A DNA stretch of 43,031 bases from Hymenopellis radicata (lineage: Eukaryota; Basidiomycota; Agaricomycetes; Agaricales; Physalacriaceae), in the NCBI GenBank assembly GCA_015501595.1, contig JADNRX010000441.1, forward strand, positions 1-43,031, in the 5' to 3' direction. This document shows positions 20,609 to 30,252 of this stretch, one piece after another. Position numbers and translations under genes: made by a program. Every line of letters begins with the position of its first letter. Position 1 is the first letter of the stretch. The notes under the pieces were generated by a model. It did no database searches, had not been told where the DNA came from, and was given only the letters and a program-made list of their open reading frames with translations.

Positions 20609-23600
20609 ATGGATCGTCTCATCGTGTGAGATTCCCCTCTTGATATTGAAGGATTGCCATTCTGGCCGATCCCGAAAACATTTGCGCTGTTTCCAGAGTT
20701 TATTACCTTTGAGATTGCACCACCTCCGTCAAAATCCCTTCCATCACCTCCTGCACTCTCTGATCGCCCGCCAACCATTGGACTTGACCATCTGATCCAT
20801 CACATCCCACCTCCATCTACCGACGTATCCCGAATGCGCGCGGAAATCCTCCTTCCTAGCTGCACTGCGACATCAATCGCAATCATTCGACCCGGTCGTG
20901 AGGAGCACCCATCTTGTTATCCCCTCTGGGCAATCACGTATTGGGTGCGCCTTGAGCCTGTCCGTCAAGCCAAAAAGGAATGGGCAGAGGCGATGCATCA
21001 CCTGCAAGGTCTGAACCATCAGTTCACGGCGAAGCAGACAGCCGAGACGGAAGCCTTACTTGATCGCGTCTATGACACCCTTCACTCGCTTCCGTGGGCA
21101 GGAACTATCCATGGCTTCAGCGTAGACCTCCAGATGGTGTATCTATCATCATACCTATCAACTAGGTGGTTGACCGATGAGCATGAAGGCCAAATGTTGG
21201 GGTTGCTCGAGCACGACATCATCATGTCGGGCCAACGCCGCTCAGTCATTATCGAGAACACACTGTTCACCGAAAAGCTCAAGGCATCCTATGCGGCTCG
21301 CGACGAGTACCACACGTCATCCGCGTACAAGTGGCCGAAAGGTCGAGGAGAAGATATGGCGGGAACCGGGCGTAACAAGCTTGGTACGATCGCCCATACA
21401 GGAGGTAACCATTGGATTGCACTTGTTATCGACTTCGGGGCAAGTATCGTGTACTTCGGCGATTCGCTGGGTGGGCCGCTAAGCGATGAGCTGTGGAGGT
21501 GTATTGATTGGTGGACGCACGTACATACAGATGCGCGCTTCACGCTTCAGGCCATGCCGATTACAAAACAGACCGACGGCTTCTCTTGCGGTATTCTGGG
21601 ATGGAATGCCCTCTGCGGGTTCTTCCTTGGATGGCGTCTTCTCTCGGGAACAATGCGGGCAGTCCTTGATGAGCGGATGAAAGTTTTTCTGCGCATTGTT
21701 CAGTGGCATAACGAACGAGTAAGTGAACTTGCCTACCGATTGACTGATAGCTAATTCAAGTTCCAGATGTATATACCTGCAAACACGTCTGAGAGCGACG
21801 ACCACAATATGGATGACGAACTTACAAGCTCGTCGCCATTACCAGTAACAGAATCATCATCACCTTTCCCTAGTACTCCCCCGTCGTCCCAGACGCCACT
21901 CCCATCATCTCCGTCACTCCCATCGTTGTCTCCATCTCATGCTATGAGTATAGCTTCGTCACCAGAAACAATTCAGATCACTCCCTCGCGATCTGCGAAA
22001 CGAATGCTAAGTGATCGAACAACACCACCAAAAAGCCCCTCCGAGAAGAAACGTACTCGTCTTTCAGTACAATCAACAACGCGGAAGGGACTTGAACGTG
22101 CCGAACTTGGGCAGGTCAAGCGTGGAAGTGTCCTTAACTTTTTTAAAGTCACAACAAAGGACGGCTATTTGAACGATCAAAAGCGGGAGGCTGAGCGCGA
22201 CGCTATAACCAAGGAAGATGTTCGCTTACGAGAAAATCGCAGGGCAGCTCTGGATGACGAGAAGACGAAGGTTGGTGCGAGGGAGAGAAAGAGGAAACAG
22301 CGCGACAAGCAGAAGTCGATTGAGATTGCCGCCGGAGAACGGACGCCGAGTGGTAAGAAAGTGGGCAAGGTAAGAATTCAACTGTAAATGATACGTGACG
22401 AGCTCACCATTTAATCAGATTCGCATGATGGAGCTACAAGGATCCGACATACCACCTGAGCTGGCCTATACATCCGTCGCGCAGCATACACGACCGGCAC
22501 GCACAATCGCAGCTAAACCAAAAAAGAAGAAGGTTTCCGGGCGCCCCACGACCAAGATTCCACGCCCAGCCGTCTACCATAACTATCTCAACCCATTGAC
22601 ATGGATCCAGATCAGGCTTGCAGGCCTTGACGCTGGCTGGCAGATGAGTCCCGCTGTGATTGTACGCTCCTTGTTGGCCCGCGATTCATACACCTTCGCC
22701 GGGATTTCGCCGAGTACTGTCCGTGACTGGATTGACAGACGTGGTGAGCGGCCAGTGTGGAAGGCATCTGTTCTTCAACGTGCGAATGTAACACCTGGTC
22801 ATAACAAAGGCGGAAAGCGTGGAGTTCTAGTAAGCCTCTTGTTAATTTCAAAGCTGAAGTTTATGCTCACCTGCAACGATAGGCCAAATATCCCGCCGTA
22901 GTTGCCATTTTGACAACACGCTTCAAAAAACTGCGCGCAGCGTCGGCACCTATCACTGTCGTCACAGCGCGCGGTCTCATCGTTGCAACCATTCTTGAAT
23001 CAAATCCCGAGATCTTCGACAAAGTCTTCCGTGACGGCTCCAAGTTCAAGGTGTCGGACTCTTACGTGCGTGGATGGCTCCAGGGCGCGTTGGGTTGGTC
23101 GCGGAGAAAAGCAACTCGAGCAGCGCAGAAGTTACCCGCCGACTGGGAAGCTCAATGCACCAAATCATTCTTTCGAAAGGCATACAGTATCAAAGAGTAC
23201 GACATACCACCATCACTCTTTGCCAATTCCGATCAAACACAGATTGTTTATGCACCTGGCGACAAGATGACCTGGGCGGAGAAAGGAGCGAAGCAGGTCA
23301 CTCTTGTGGGCGGAGACGAGAAGCGGGCCTTTACCTTGATGGTTACGGTGACGGCTGCTGGGACTATCCTTCCGTTCCAAGCGATATACCAAGGCGCGAC
23401 GATGCTGTCATGTCCAAAGAAGTCATCGCCGTGCTATCAAGACTGCATGAAGGCGGGATTCATCTTCTGTCCATCGGGAACGAAGACCTACTAGTCGAAT
23501 CAGGAAATGATGCGCGAATATGTGGAGAGAATCCTTGCCCCATACTTCGCAACCAAAAAAGACAACCTAGGGCTTCCTCAGACGCAAAAGAGTCTCTGGT

Positions 23601-24468
23601 CTATTGACGTGTGGGCTGTGCATCGGTCGGTCGAGTTCCGGCTGTACATGCGGAAGGATCATCCTACCGTCATTCTCGACTACGTTCCTGGAGGATGTAC
23701 CGGAGCTGATCAGCCGTGCGATGTTGGCATTCAGCGACCGCTGAAGCTGTCGCTGAAGAGATCATACCACGAGGATATTGTTGAGCTGTTCCTGGAAAAG
23801 ATTCAGGCGGATGAGGACCTTCTGTTCGACGAGCATATCGGTGTGTTGAGAGATCGAAGTGTGAAGTGGCTGTGGAAGGCGTGGAAGGCACTCGATAATG
23901 AGGAGCTGATCAAGAAGGTAACTAATCTTCCGCGATGTAATGAAAGGCAACTCACTTGAACTAGGCATTTTCCGGCTGTAAATCGCACGAGTGGGATCTA
24001 TCCTACGCAACGTTGACGTCCTATGCCGCACGACAGAGCCTACGCGATATGAGTAAGACAGATGCTGAGTTCTGGAGTGAGCTTACATCGGGGAAGGTCA
24101 TCGTTCCAGCAAAGAACGTAAAAGATCTGCCTGAAGATGTTATGAACGACGATGAGGAGTATGAGGATGATAGTGACATACCTCTTTCAACACTTGTGGA
24201 GTTCATGGTAGAGGGTGCAGAGTCTGCTCGTGGTGTCGAAGTTGCTCCAGATGGCGGCTTGAAGTCGACGAGTACGGCGGAGGATCTTGATGGTGATCTT
24301 GATGAGGGTACCTTGCCGGACGAGGACGATGATTCCACAGTTCCCAAGGCACTGGAGATTGATGCCAGATCACGAACAGGACGACCGCAGCGAACGCGTC
24401 GACCCAACACATTATATAAGGATTTCTGGAGACACGATGATGGGTCGGAGAGTGGAGATGATGCGTAG
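20609..24468 (+). pseudogene. Ulp1 protease-DDE transposase fusion, copy A (nonsense codon, damaged 5' end)
   Basis: Five exons, all introns phase 0: 21719-21766, 22370-22418, 22830-22882, 23918-23964. In the better copy B the full frame is about 1214 residues. Exon 1 carries a Ulp1/C48 cysteine protease core: GGNHWIALVID (His262), YFGDSLGG (Asp279), KQTDGFSCG (Gln315, Cys321). Exon 2 is disordered, Ser/Pro-rich then Lys-rich. Exon 3 has basic KPKKKKVSGRP and a helix-turn-helix-like ISPSTVRDWID. Exon 4 has the DDE core: NSDQTQ (Asp819), WSIDVWAVHRS (Asp944), QPCDVGIQ (Asp982), spacing DD37D. Exon 5 is an acidic tail. Defects: an in-frame TAG at 23492-23494 where GTKTY-W-SNQ is expected, and about eight small insertions just after the first ATG (20609-20700). 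A later ATG at 20654 could still be used. Confidence 0.8.
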
Positions 24469-24696
24469 TAATAGAAATTTGCTCTGTAGTGAATGATACG
24501 CTTGAATGCAGAGTGCATTATTGTTAGAAATCATATTTGGGACGAAAAACAGTATTTGACCGCGAAAAATCAGTACTATTGGCGATGACCTGGCGGTTTC
24601 GTCAAAACTCAGATGGACCTGTGACCCCCGTGACTTTTCGTCAATTTTGGACCGGCTGTGACCCGTGACGAGCGAATTGAATTAAAGTGTACAGTA

Positions 24697-25724
24697 CCCC
24701 ACGCCTTCCAACTATGGACCAAGGATCAACTACTGAGGTTTCAAGAGCGATTTTTGAAGAAGTTCGAGGAATCCAGTCAACCGAAACGCAAGAGAGCCGG
24801 TGCTGAGATGGCGTACTGCTCCAAGAAATTTATGAGTGTCGAGAACGACGTGAAGGAAACTTATCACGTGAAGGTTCGAGAGCTGAAGGAGGAGGCCAAG
24901 GAGAAGCAGGAGGCTTTGCGGGAGAAATTCACCACGCAGTTGGATCCTCAGGACGCCGCCAAGTGTGTTGCTTCCTCTTCGCTTTTTCCGGTGGTTGACT
25001 TAACACTCAATACAGGCTTCTGGAAGCGATGCCGTACATATTGGACCCCTTGCTCACCTCTTTGAGTTCGATGCTGCACGCCAAAATATCCTTGCTCATA
25101 GGTGTGCCCGAGCCGACAGAAGGTGGAGTTGTCAGGATCAAGTCGTAAGTAATTGCCTAAGTCTGTATAGCATGACGTTGATCCCCGAGTAGTTTCGACA
25201 AAGGCGAGAATAACGAGGACGTCCCGGCAACCTTTGGCCAAACCCCCCATTATGCCCGACATGTCGACGCGTTCAAGGAGTTCTTGAACGACGCCTATAG
25301 TAGGTCCTTCTTTCTGAACATGTGGTAACCAGATGTTGATATTGCTATTTAGCGCAAGATGAATTACGCGCGTGCGCGATCCCAGGCTCTTTGCCCAAAT
25401 CTCCCAAGAAAGGATCCGCATCGGACAAGAGAAGCGATGGCAAGAAAGTTGTCATCGTTGTCCAGAACATGGCTCTTCCTCCTGGTAATAATTGGATCTC
25501 GAGGAAAGCTCGATTAGAGAACGATGAGGATGATGAGGAGGAGCTGACTCCCCTCGAGATGCGCCGATTGCGCAGGGAGAAGCGAGAGGCCAAAGTGCGG
25601 GATCTGAAGGAGCATAGGCCGCCTACAAAGTACAAAGCACCCGCGGGGTCGGCCGCGAAAGCAGAAAGCCGTGCAGGAAGATTCAGAGGAGGAGGATAGT
25701 CTCAGTGACGAGCTGCGACCGGCG
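24697..25724 (+). pseudogene. G1 pseudogene, N-terminal part, inverted relative to the rest
   Basis: Plus-strand coding sequence starting directly at the TA of the Z end: PHAFQLWTKDQLLRFQERF, then a Lys/Glu-rich helix (ENDVKETYHVKVRELKEEAK). It has introns at 24963-25015 and 25145-25192 and one near 25300-25352, where a 1-nt shift is also needed. Next come LLEAMPYILDPLLTSLSSML, LLIGVPEPTEGG and a basic C-terminal region. In a shifted frame near 25635-25664 an AT-hook is readable (KHPRGRPRKQK) followed by EDSEEEDSLSDELRPA. The stop TAG at 25725-25727 belongs to the terminus of X2, not to the gene. The true first exon is missing beyond the Z insertion. Probably a nuclear DNA-binding protein; function unknown. 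Confidence 0.6.
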
Positions 25725-26658
25725 TAGAGAAAAGCACGAGTGTATACCCGGGTGCACCCGAGACCCGTCCGGCAAATACTTGTGTCCCAGAAGCTGGACT
25801 TGCCACCCGGCAGCACACCCGGGTACCCGCAAGTACTTGACCTAGCAAGTACTTGCCTTGCGGGTGTGCAAGTACTTATCGAAAGTGCTTACATCTTTTA
25901 ACCATTTTTCGTGCCCGACGCCGACCCCCGAGCAATTGCGCGGGGGCTAGCGATGTGCACGATGCACACAGTCGATACCCACCCTGTTGTATAACAACAG
26001 GGAAGGGACACGACATGCGTACACAGGGGAAATGTGGGGGAGCACGGCGCGAGAAGATTGGGGGAGTCGAAGGAGAGCGCGGCAATGCAGGATGAGAGTG
26101 GTAAATAACATATGGCTAGTTATGGGTGTAAAGGAGAATAAAACAGATAGAGAAATATGCACCGTTGTTGGGCTGGATACGTCCGCGACGCCGTCCAGCC
26201 CGTACTCGACAAGCGCACACGTCCAGCGGAGGCGGGAGCTAATTCGGGGCCCGCCCGCGCCCTCCAACAGCGTTGCTACCTCATCTTGAGGGCCTACGCA
26301 GCCCGAAAACTCGTCGAAATGGCGCCATCATGAAGACGAGCACCAGATGCGCCCCGGAATGCATCCGGGGGCGCAAATCCAGCAAGACTGGCCCGATCAG
26401 AGGGCGAAGCGCCTGCCCGTGCTGCGAGATAGTAGGGCGGCCTCGTCCTGAGGGCTTAGAGCCTTAGCTGTAATAAATAGCCTTTTTACCTGGGCACCTG
26501 CCTAATGAATTAAATTCATTTTCTAGGCAACTGCCTAAGCACAGCCACAGCCATTTTAGGCAATTGCTTAGAACACAGCCACTATCCTTTTTAGGATAGC
26601 TTATCTAATGCTAACCAGAGAATTATACAGCCACATAGCCAAATAATGTTATTAAAAA

Positions 26659-26740
26659 TGCCATCAGTAGGAATTGAACCTATGACCATCAGATTAATAG
26701 CAGGCTAAGTGTGATGATATAACCACTGCACCATCAGTCC
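26659..26740 (-). other. tRNA-like segment in Y
   Basis: The best of the tRNA-like segments. The minus strand reads TGGTGCAGTGGTTATATCA (A box), then after about 35 nt ATAGGTTCAATTCCTAC (B box, T arm with 4 of 5 pairs). The acceptor arms do not match (GGACTGA against TGATGGC), so a functional tRNA is unlikely; a tRNA-derived repeat fits better. Confidence 0.45.
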
Positions 26741-26776
26741 ATAAATGAGAGTGAACTTAATTGCCTTTTATTACTA

Positions 26777-29700
26777 CAGCCATCCACCGGCCACTGACAC
26801 ACCGAAATAAGACTCACCTCGGAATTCAGTCTGGAGTCTGGGAGTCCTGATCGGGTACCACCAGTAGATACATTAACATCTAAAGTTCATGTTTTCGTAC
26901 AGAAATGGGTGCACAATGGGGACAATGGGAGATATCGTAGGGAAATGATGGGAAAAGTGCTTATCGGAAGAATTCAACCCACTGACACACGTCACATCAC
27001 ACTCGGATCAAAGATAACACGTCATCAGAATTCTAATCGGAGTAGCTGTCTGACCGCGACGCGTGCTCAGGGCTTCCTTCCAAACTCTCATCATCCCCAC
27101 TCTCGTCACTGTCGTCGTCGCCGCCGCCGTCACCGCCGCCGTCGCTGTCACTCTGCCACTCCTCTCCGGCTCTCAAGGCTTCTATTTTTTGTGCCTGCTT
27201 GTCTCTCTTCTCCTTCACTGACTTCATTGTAGGTTTGGGCCTCTGCTTTTCTATTGGACCTAACTTGGGCTTAGTCCAGCGCGCTTTTCGGCTCTCTGAT
27301 TTGGCGGCATTTCTCTCTCTCTCCCACTCCTTCACCGCCTCCCTGTGATCCGCCTTCTTCTTATTTACTCTCGCCACTCTTTTCTCTTCGTTACGCGTCC
27401 ATATAGCTATGGCCTCCTGGTAGTCGGTTTTCACATCAGCACGTGCCTCCTTAGCAGCCGTTTCCTCTTCAGCAGCCTGTTCATGCTCCACTACAGTCTG
27501 ATAGAAGGTGTCTCCCGTTACTAACTTCGCCAGCCCGTCTCCAAATTTTCGACTCTTCTTCTTTGGCCGCTTTTTCTTCTCCTCCTGTTCCTGGAGCTGA
27601 GCATGTGTACGGCGAACGTAAGTGTTCTGAATGACAGTTGTCGCCTGCATGCCACGCATGCGCTTCTTATACCGTTCCGCCCGTTCTTCAGATTCCCGAA
27701 GCGCTGTTTGTAGCTTTGCCTCTGTTTCTGTCCGTGGCTCTGCATCCAAAAGCTCCTCATAGCGTCGCTTCTGAGGAGATATCATACTGGTACTGAATTC
27801 CGGAGGTTGTCTGCCACTGGTTATCGGACTTGATGATACCATGTACGATGCGGAGGATGATGCTAAGGCACTCAAATTGGGGTCGGGAGATGATGCGCGG
27901 CGCCGTGATGGACGTGATGGTGTTTCTGGTAATGTGTCATCATTCTCCTCCTGTTCCGCCAGTCGTTGGGTGCGATAGCTGCTGATGAGTGCATCAACAT
28001 AGCGCACAGGACTGTCTAGCTCGACCGGAAGAGTGTTATTGACAGAATACTCGATGCTTGGTTCCATCGCAGTTTCGGGAATAACATCTGGATCGAATGG
28101 ATGCACTCCGGTTTTTCGAAATGCCATGCGGATATTCGACTCTGTCAGCGCTGCCGTGTGAGCCTCTGCATATAATTTGAGAAAGACTCCTTTTTCAACT
28201 TTCAACCCAGTGTCCCTTTCATATCGATCCCGAAACTTCTCGCCATCGCTGTTTCACGACGCTGAAGATTACGACGTCTAGACCTTGATAGATGTGGGTA
28301 GAGTGGGAAGGGTAACAGAGAACTCGATGCGATGTTCGCGGGCATATTCTAGGAAGCCGAGGGTGTAATGGGATGCATGTCCATCGACTAATAGCAATCG
28401 TCGTCTTCCGTTTGCCTTTTTCTTCGTTTCTGCATCAAAGTGCTTGATCCATTCCACTCCAATCTCTCCATCAACGTAGCCTTTCTTCTGATAACCGAGA
28501 CTGTTTCTGTCAGTAAGTCTCTTGATGCTTTATGATTAGAGCTGTAACTTACGACGCGTTCAAGGGATTTTCTTGTTTCCATGATGACTGATATCCCTGT
28601 CCCTTGAAGACCACGGCTGGTGCCGTCGACGTCCCATCGGCGCAAATTGTCACTAGGACAGTGATATTTTCGCGATCACCGCTGCGTTGCTGGTGTTGAA
28701 CACGATTTTTTGCATCACCATACACCCGTTCCGTCGTTCCAATGCCACTTTGGAGGCCTGTTTCATCAGCTCCATACCGAAGCTCTGCTGGGATTTCATC
28801 CTCCTCCGTGCCATCGCCCTTGATCACTTCATCCAACAAGGTGAAGAATCCTTCCTTCGTATGCGGATTAACAGCTTTAGCTCGAGAACGGTCCAGAGGC
28901 CGAGACCAGAATGGCTTGAGTGCATCGGCATGTCTCTCTACAAAGCGGCCTGCCCAGTTCTGACCAACAGGTGTGAAATCGTCTCCGTCGCGTGCTTTTA
29001 TAATCTGGTTGGCAATTTCCTCAATGCGGCGAAGGCTAAGGGGGAATCCACGGTGAGAGACGCGCTGAGCATAGTCAATAAGACGCTGGCTCTCGTCTGG
29101 ATCCAGGAGTTCATTGCGACGCGCATTGGTTTCCGCTCTACTGTTTCCTCCTTTTACGCGTCGTGATAATGTCTTGAAGTCCAGTCCTATATGCTTCTGG
29201 TCCTCCTGCCAGCACCTGCTCTCCATCTCTTTGCATACTGTTCGGTAGCCTTTCTCCTTCTGCCCATTGGCCTGTACCGGCTGCTCAATGTAGAACTCCA
29301 CTGCCTTGAGCATCCATTTTTCCACCAAGGCAAGCTCATCCTGGCGTTTTCTAGTGTCCGATTTTGCACGTCCCACCATGGCTGTTTTCGGAGACGTGTT
29401 ATAGGTGAAGCAAGCTGGGTGTAGGAGTTTTCGAGCAGCAGGAGCGCGAGAGGGAACGAGGGCGGAGTTTAGCTTCCCAATGCGGCAATGCGTGATGTGA
29501 CACTCTTGCTCTCTGTCCGAAGGTCAGATTTGTAGGGAGTGTCTTTCTGCACAGTATGTGATGCACTGAGCATCGGGATTAGTCTGATATGTGTTCAATA
29601 GTATGTGACAGAAATTCCGAAGCCATCTGCTGCAGTAGAGGATGGTCAGCCTCGAAATAAATTTCATTTTCACTCATTTTCAGCCCATTTCGCCCATCGT

Positions 29701-29862
29701 GCAGGATTCACTGCTGGAAATGCTATCGGCTTTGTGTATAATGTAGATAAGATCATCCTCAATGAATATACATGAGGTCCGAAGCAGTACAACTACGTCT
29801 AGTGGTATTCCGGAGCAGGTGTGTCAATGGCCGGTAGTGTGTCAGTGGCCGGTGGAAGGCTG
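26777..29862 (-). mobile_element. P, pogo-type DNA transposon
   Basis: 3086 bp between TA dinucleotides (26775-26776 and 29863-29864). TIRs: CAGCCATCCACCGGCCACTG at the left and CAGCCTTCCACCGGCCACTG from the right. The right end also holds a second CCGGCCATTGACACAC repeat. It encodes one transposase gene on the minus strand and is inserted in Y. Confidence 0.85.
27033..29379 (-). pseudogene. Pogo-type transposase of P (two frameshifts)
   Basis: Exon 1 from ATG 29379 encodes an N-terminal helix-turn-helix region (VEKWMLKAVEFYIE...GYRTVCKEME) and a CENP-B-like second DNA-binding domain (GFPLSLRRIEEIANQI...GQNWAGRFVERH). The DDE domain begins with YGADETGLQ. After an intron near 28500-28553 (GTAAGT...) come LLLVDGHASHYT and QGLDVVIFSVVKQRW, giving DD35D if frames are joined. 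A shift near IEF/CYPSHSTHIY (about 28300) and another near QRWRE/KFRDRYERDTG (about 28235) break the frame. The last part (28205-27033) has the typical MAFRKTGVHPFDPDVI motif, a long coiled-coil Lys/Arg/Glu region and an acidic end (DSDGGGDGGGDDDSDESGDD). It would cut and paste the element. Inactive as written. Confidence 0.82.
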
Positions 29863-29864
29863 TA

Positions 29865-30130
29865 CTTCCTCAGTTGACATAATCTTTGACCTTCCTTAGG
29901 GCAAGCTATGAAGGAAGGAGTATTATATGTTAGTACCTTTCAAAATGATAGTTCCTTCAATTATTATTTAACGTTCCCCACCGCTCCGCACCCTGACCAC
30001 CCTAACCCTCCTAACCGGCCCCTAACCCAGTTCTAACCCTAACCCTTATACCTTATCACATGATTAGTCACATGACTGAATGGGCCTGGTCACATGACTT
30101 TATTAATGGTGAAAGCGCAAAGTCACTGTT
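29865..30130. other. Inner right part of Y with telomere-like repeats
   Basis: No coding sequence. Positions about 29998-30055 contain degenerate CCCTAA repeats (CCCTAACCCTCCTAACC, then CCCCTAACCC and TAACCCTAACCC), resembling the common fungal telomere unit TTAGGG in reverse. Three CACATGA(T/C)-type words follow at 30057-30100. Confidence 0.5.
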
Positions 30131-30252
30131 AGGCAATTGCCTAATAGGCAGTTGCTTGTGAAATGAATTTAATTAATTAGGCAGTTGCCTAAGAAAAGGC
30201 TTTTTACTACAGCTACAGGTGGGGCTTACGCCATCCGTCCGTATTGCGGCCA

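Larger units (their letters stand above)
14604..24696 (+). mobile_element. Z1, 10.1-kb TA-flanked transposon with Ulp1-DDE fusion gene
   Basis: Left end TACTGTACACTTTCAATC; right end, in reverse complement, TACTGTACACTTTAATTC; each starts with the TA that serves as TSD. Subterminal regions hold GTGAC and TGACGAAAATTTG-like words. Content in order: a minus-strand companion gene (15.0-17.6 kb), TGGCGATTGCCA palindromes (17.7-18.6 and 20.0-20.3 kb), a tandem exon-intron-like array (18.6-19.8 kb) and the plus-strand Ulp1-DDE gene (20.6-24.5 kb). TA duplication and a DD37D catalytic triad place it near the Tc1/mariner-pogo group. The size and the Ulp1 domain are unusual for that group. It is inserted within the terminal repeat of X2, considering the inversion described in the findings. 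Confidence 0.75.
26459..30220 (+). mobile_element. Y, TIR element carrying pogo element P
   Basis: The left end, GAGCCTTAGCTGTAATAAAT then AGCCTTTTTACC, pairs with the right end read in reverse (ACCTGTAGCTGTAGTAAAAA then GCCTTTTC). The inverted similarity runs for about 80 bp and includes GCCTAATGAATTAAATTCAT. Flanks share GGGCTTA (26452-26458 and 30222-30228), possibly an 8-bp duplication with one mismatch; comparison with X1 shows the uninterrupted site. TTAGGCAATTGCCTAA-type palindromes cluster at both ends (26480-26575, 30130-30195). No own transposase. It contains a tRNA-like segment and telomere-like repeats, and P is inserted at a TA. Confidence 0.65.

Noticed and set aside
23461..23500. 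The in-frame TAG removed as an intron (GTCCATC...CTAG)
   Set aside because: The possible intron would be about 26 nt, too short, and splicing would shift the frame away from SNQEMMREY.
26659..26740. Functional tRNA gene
   Set aside because: A and B boxes are good but the acceptor stem does not pair and one T-stem pair is lost.
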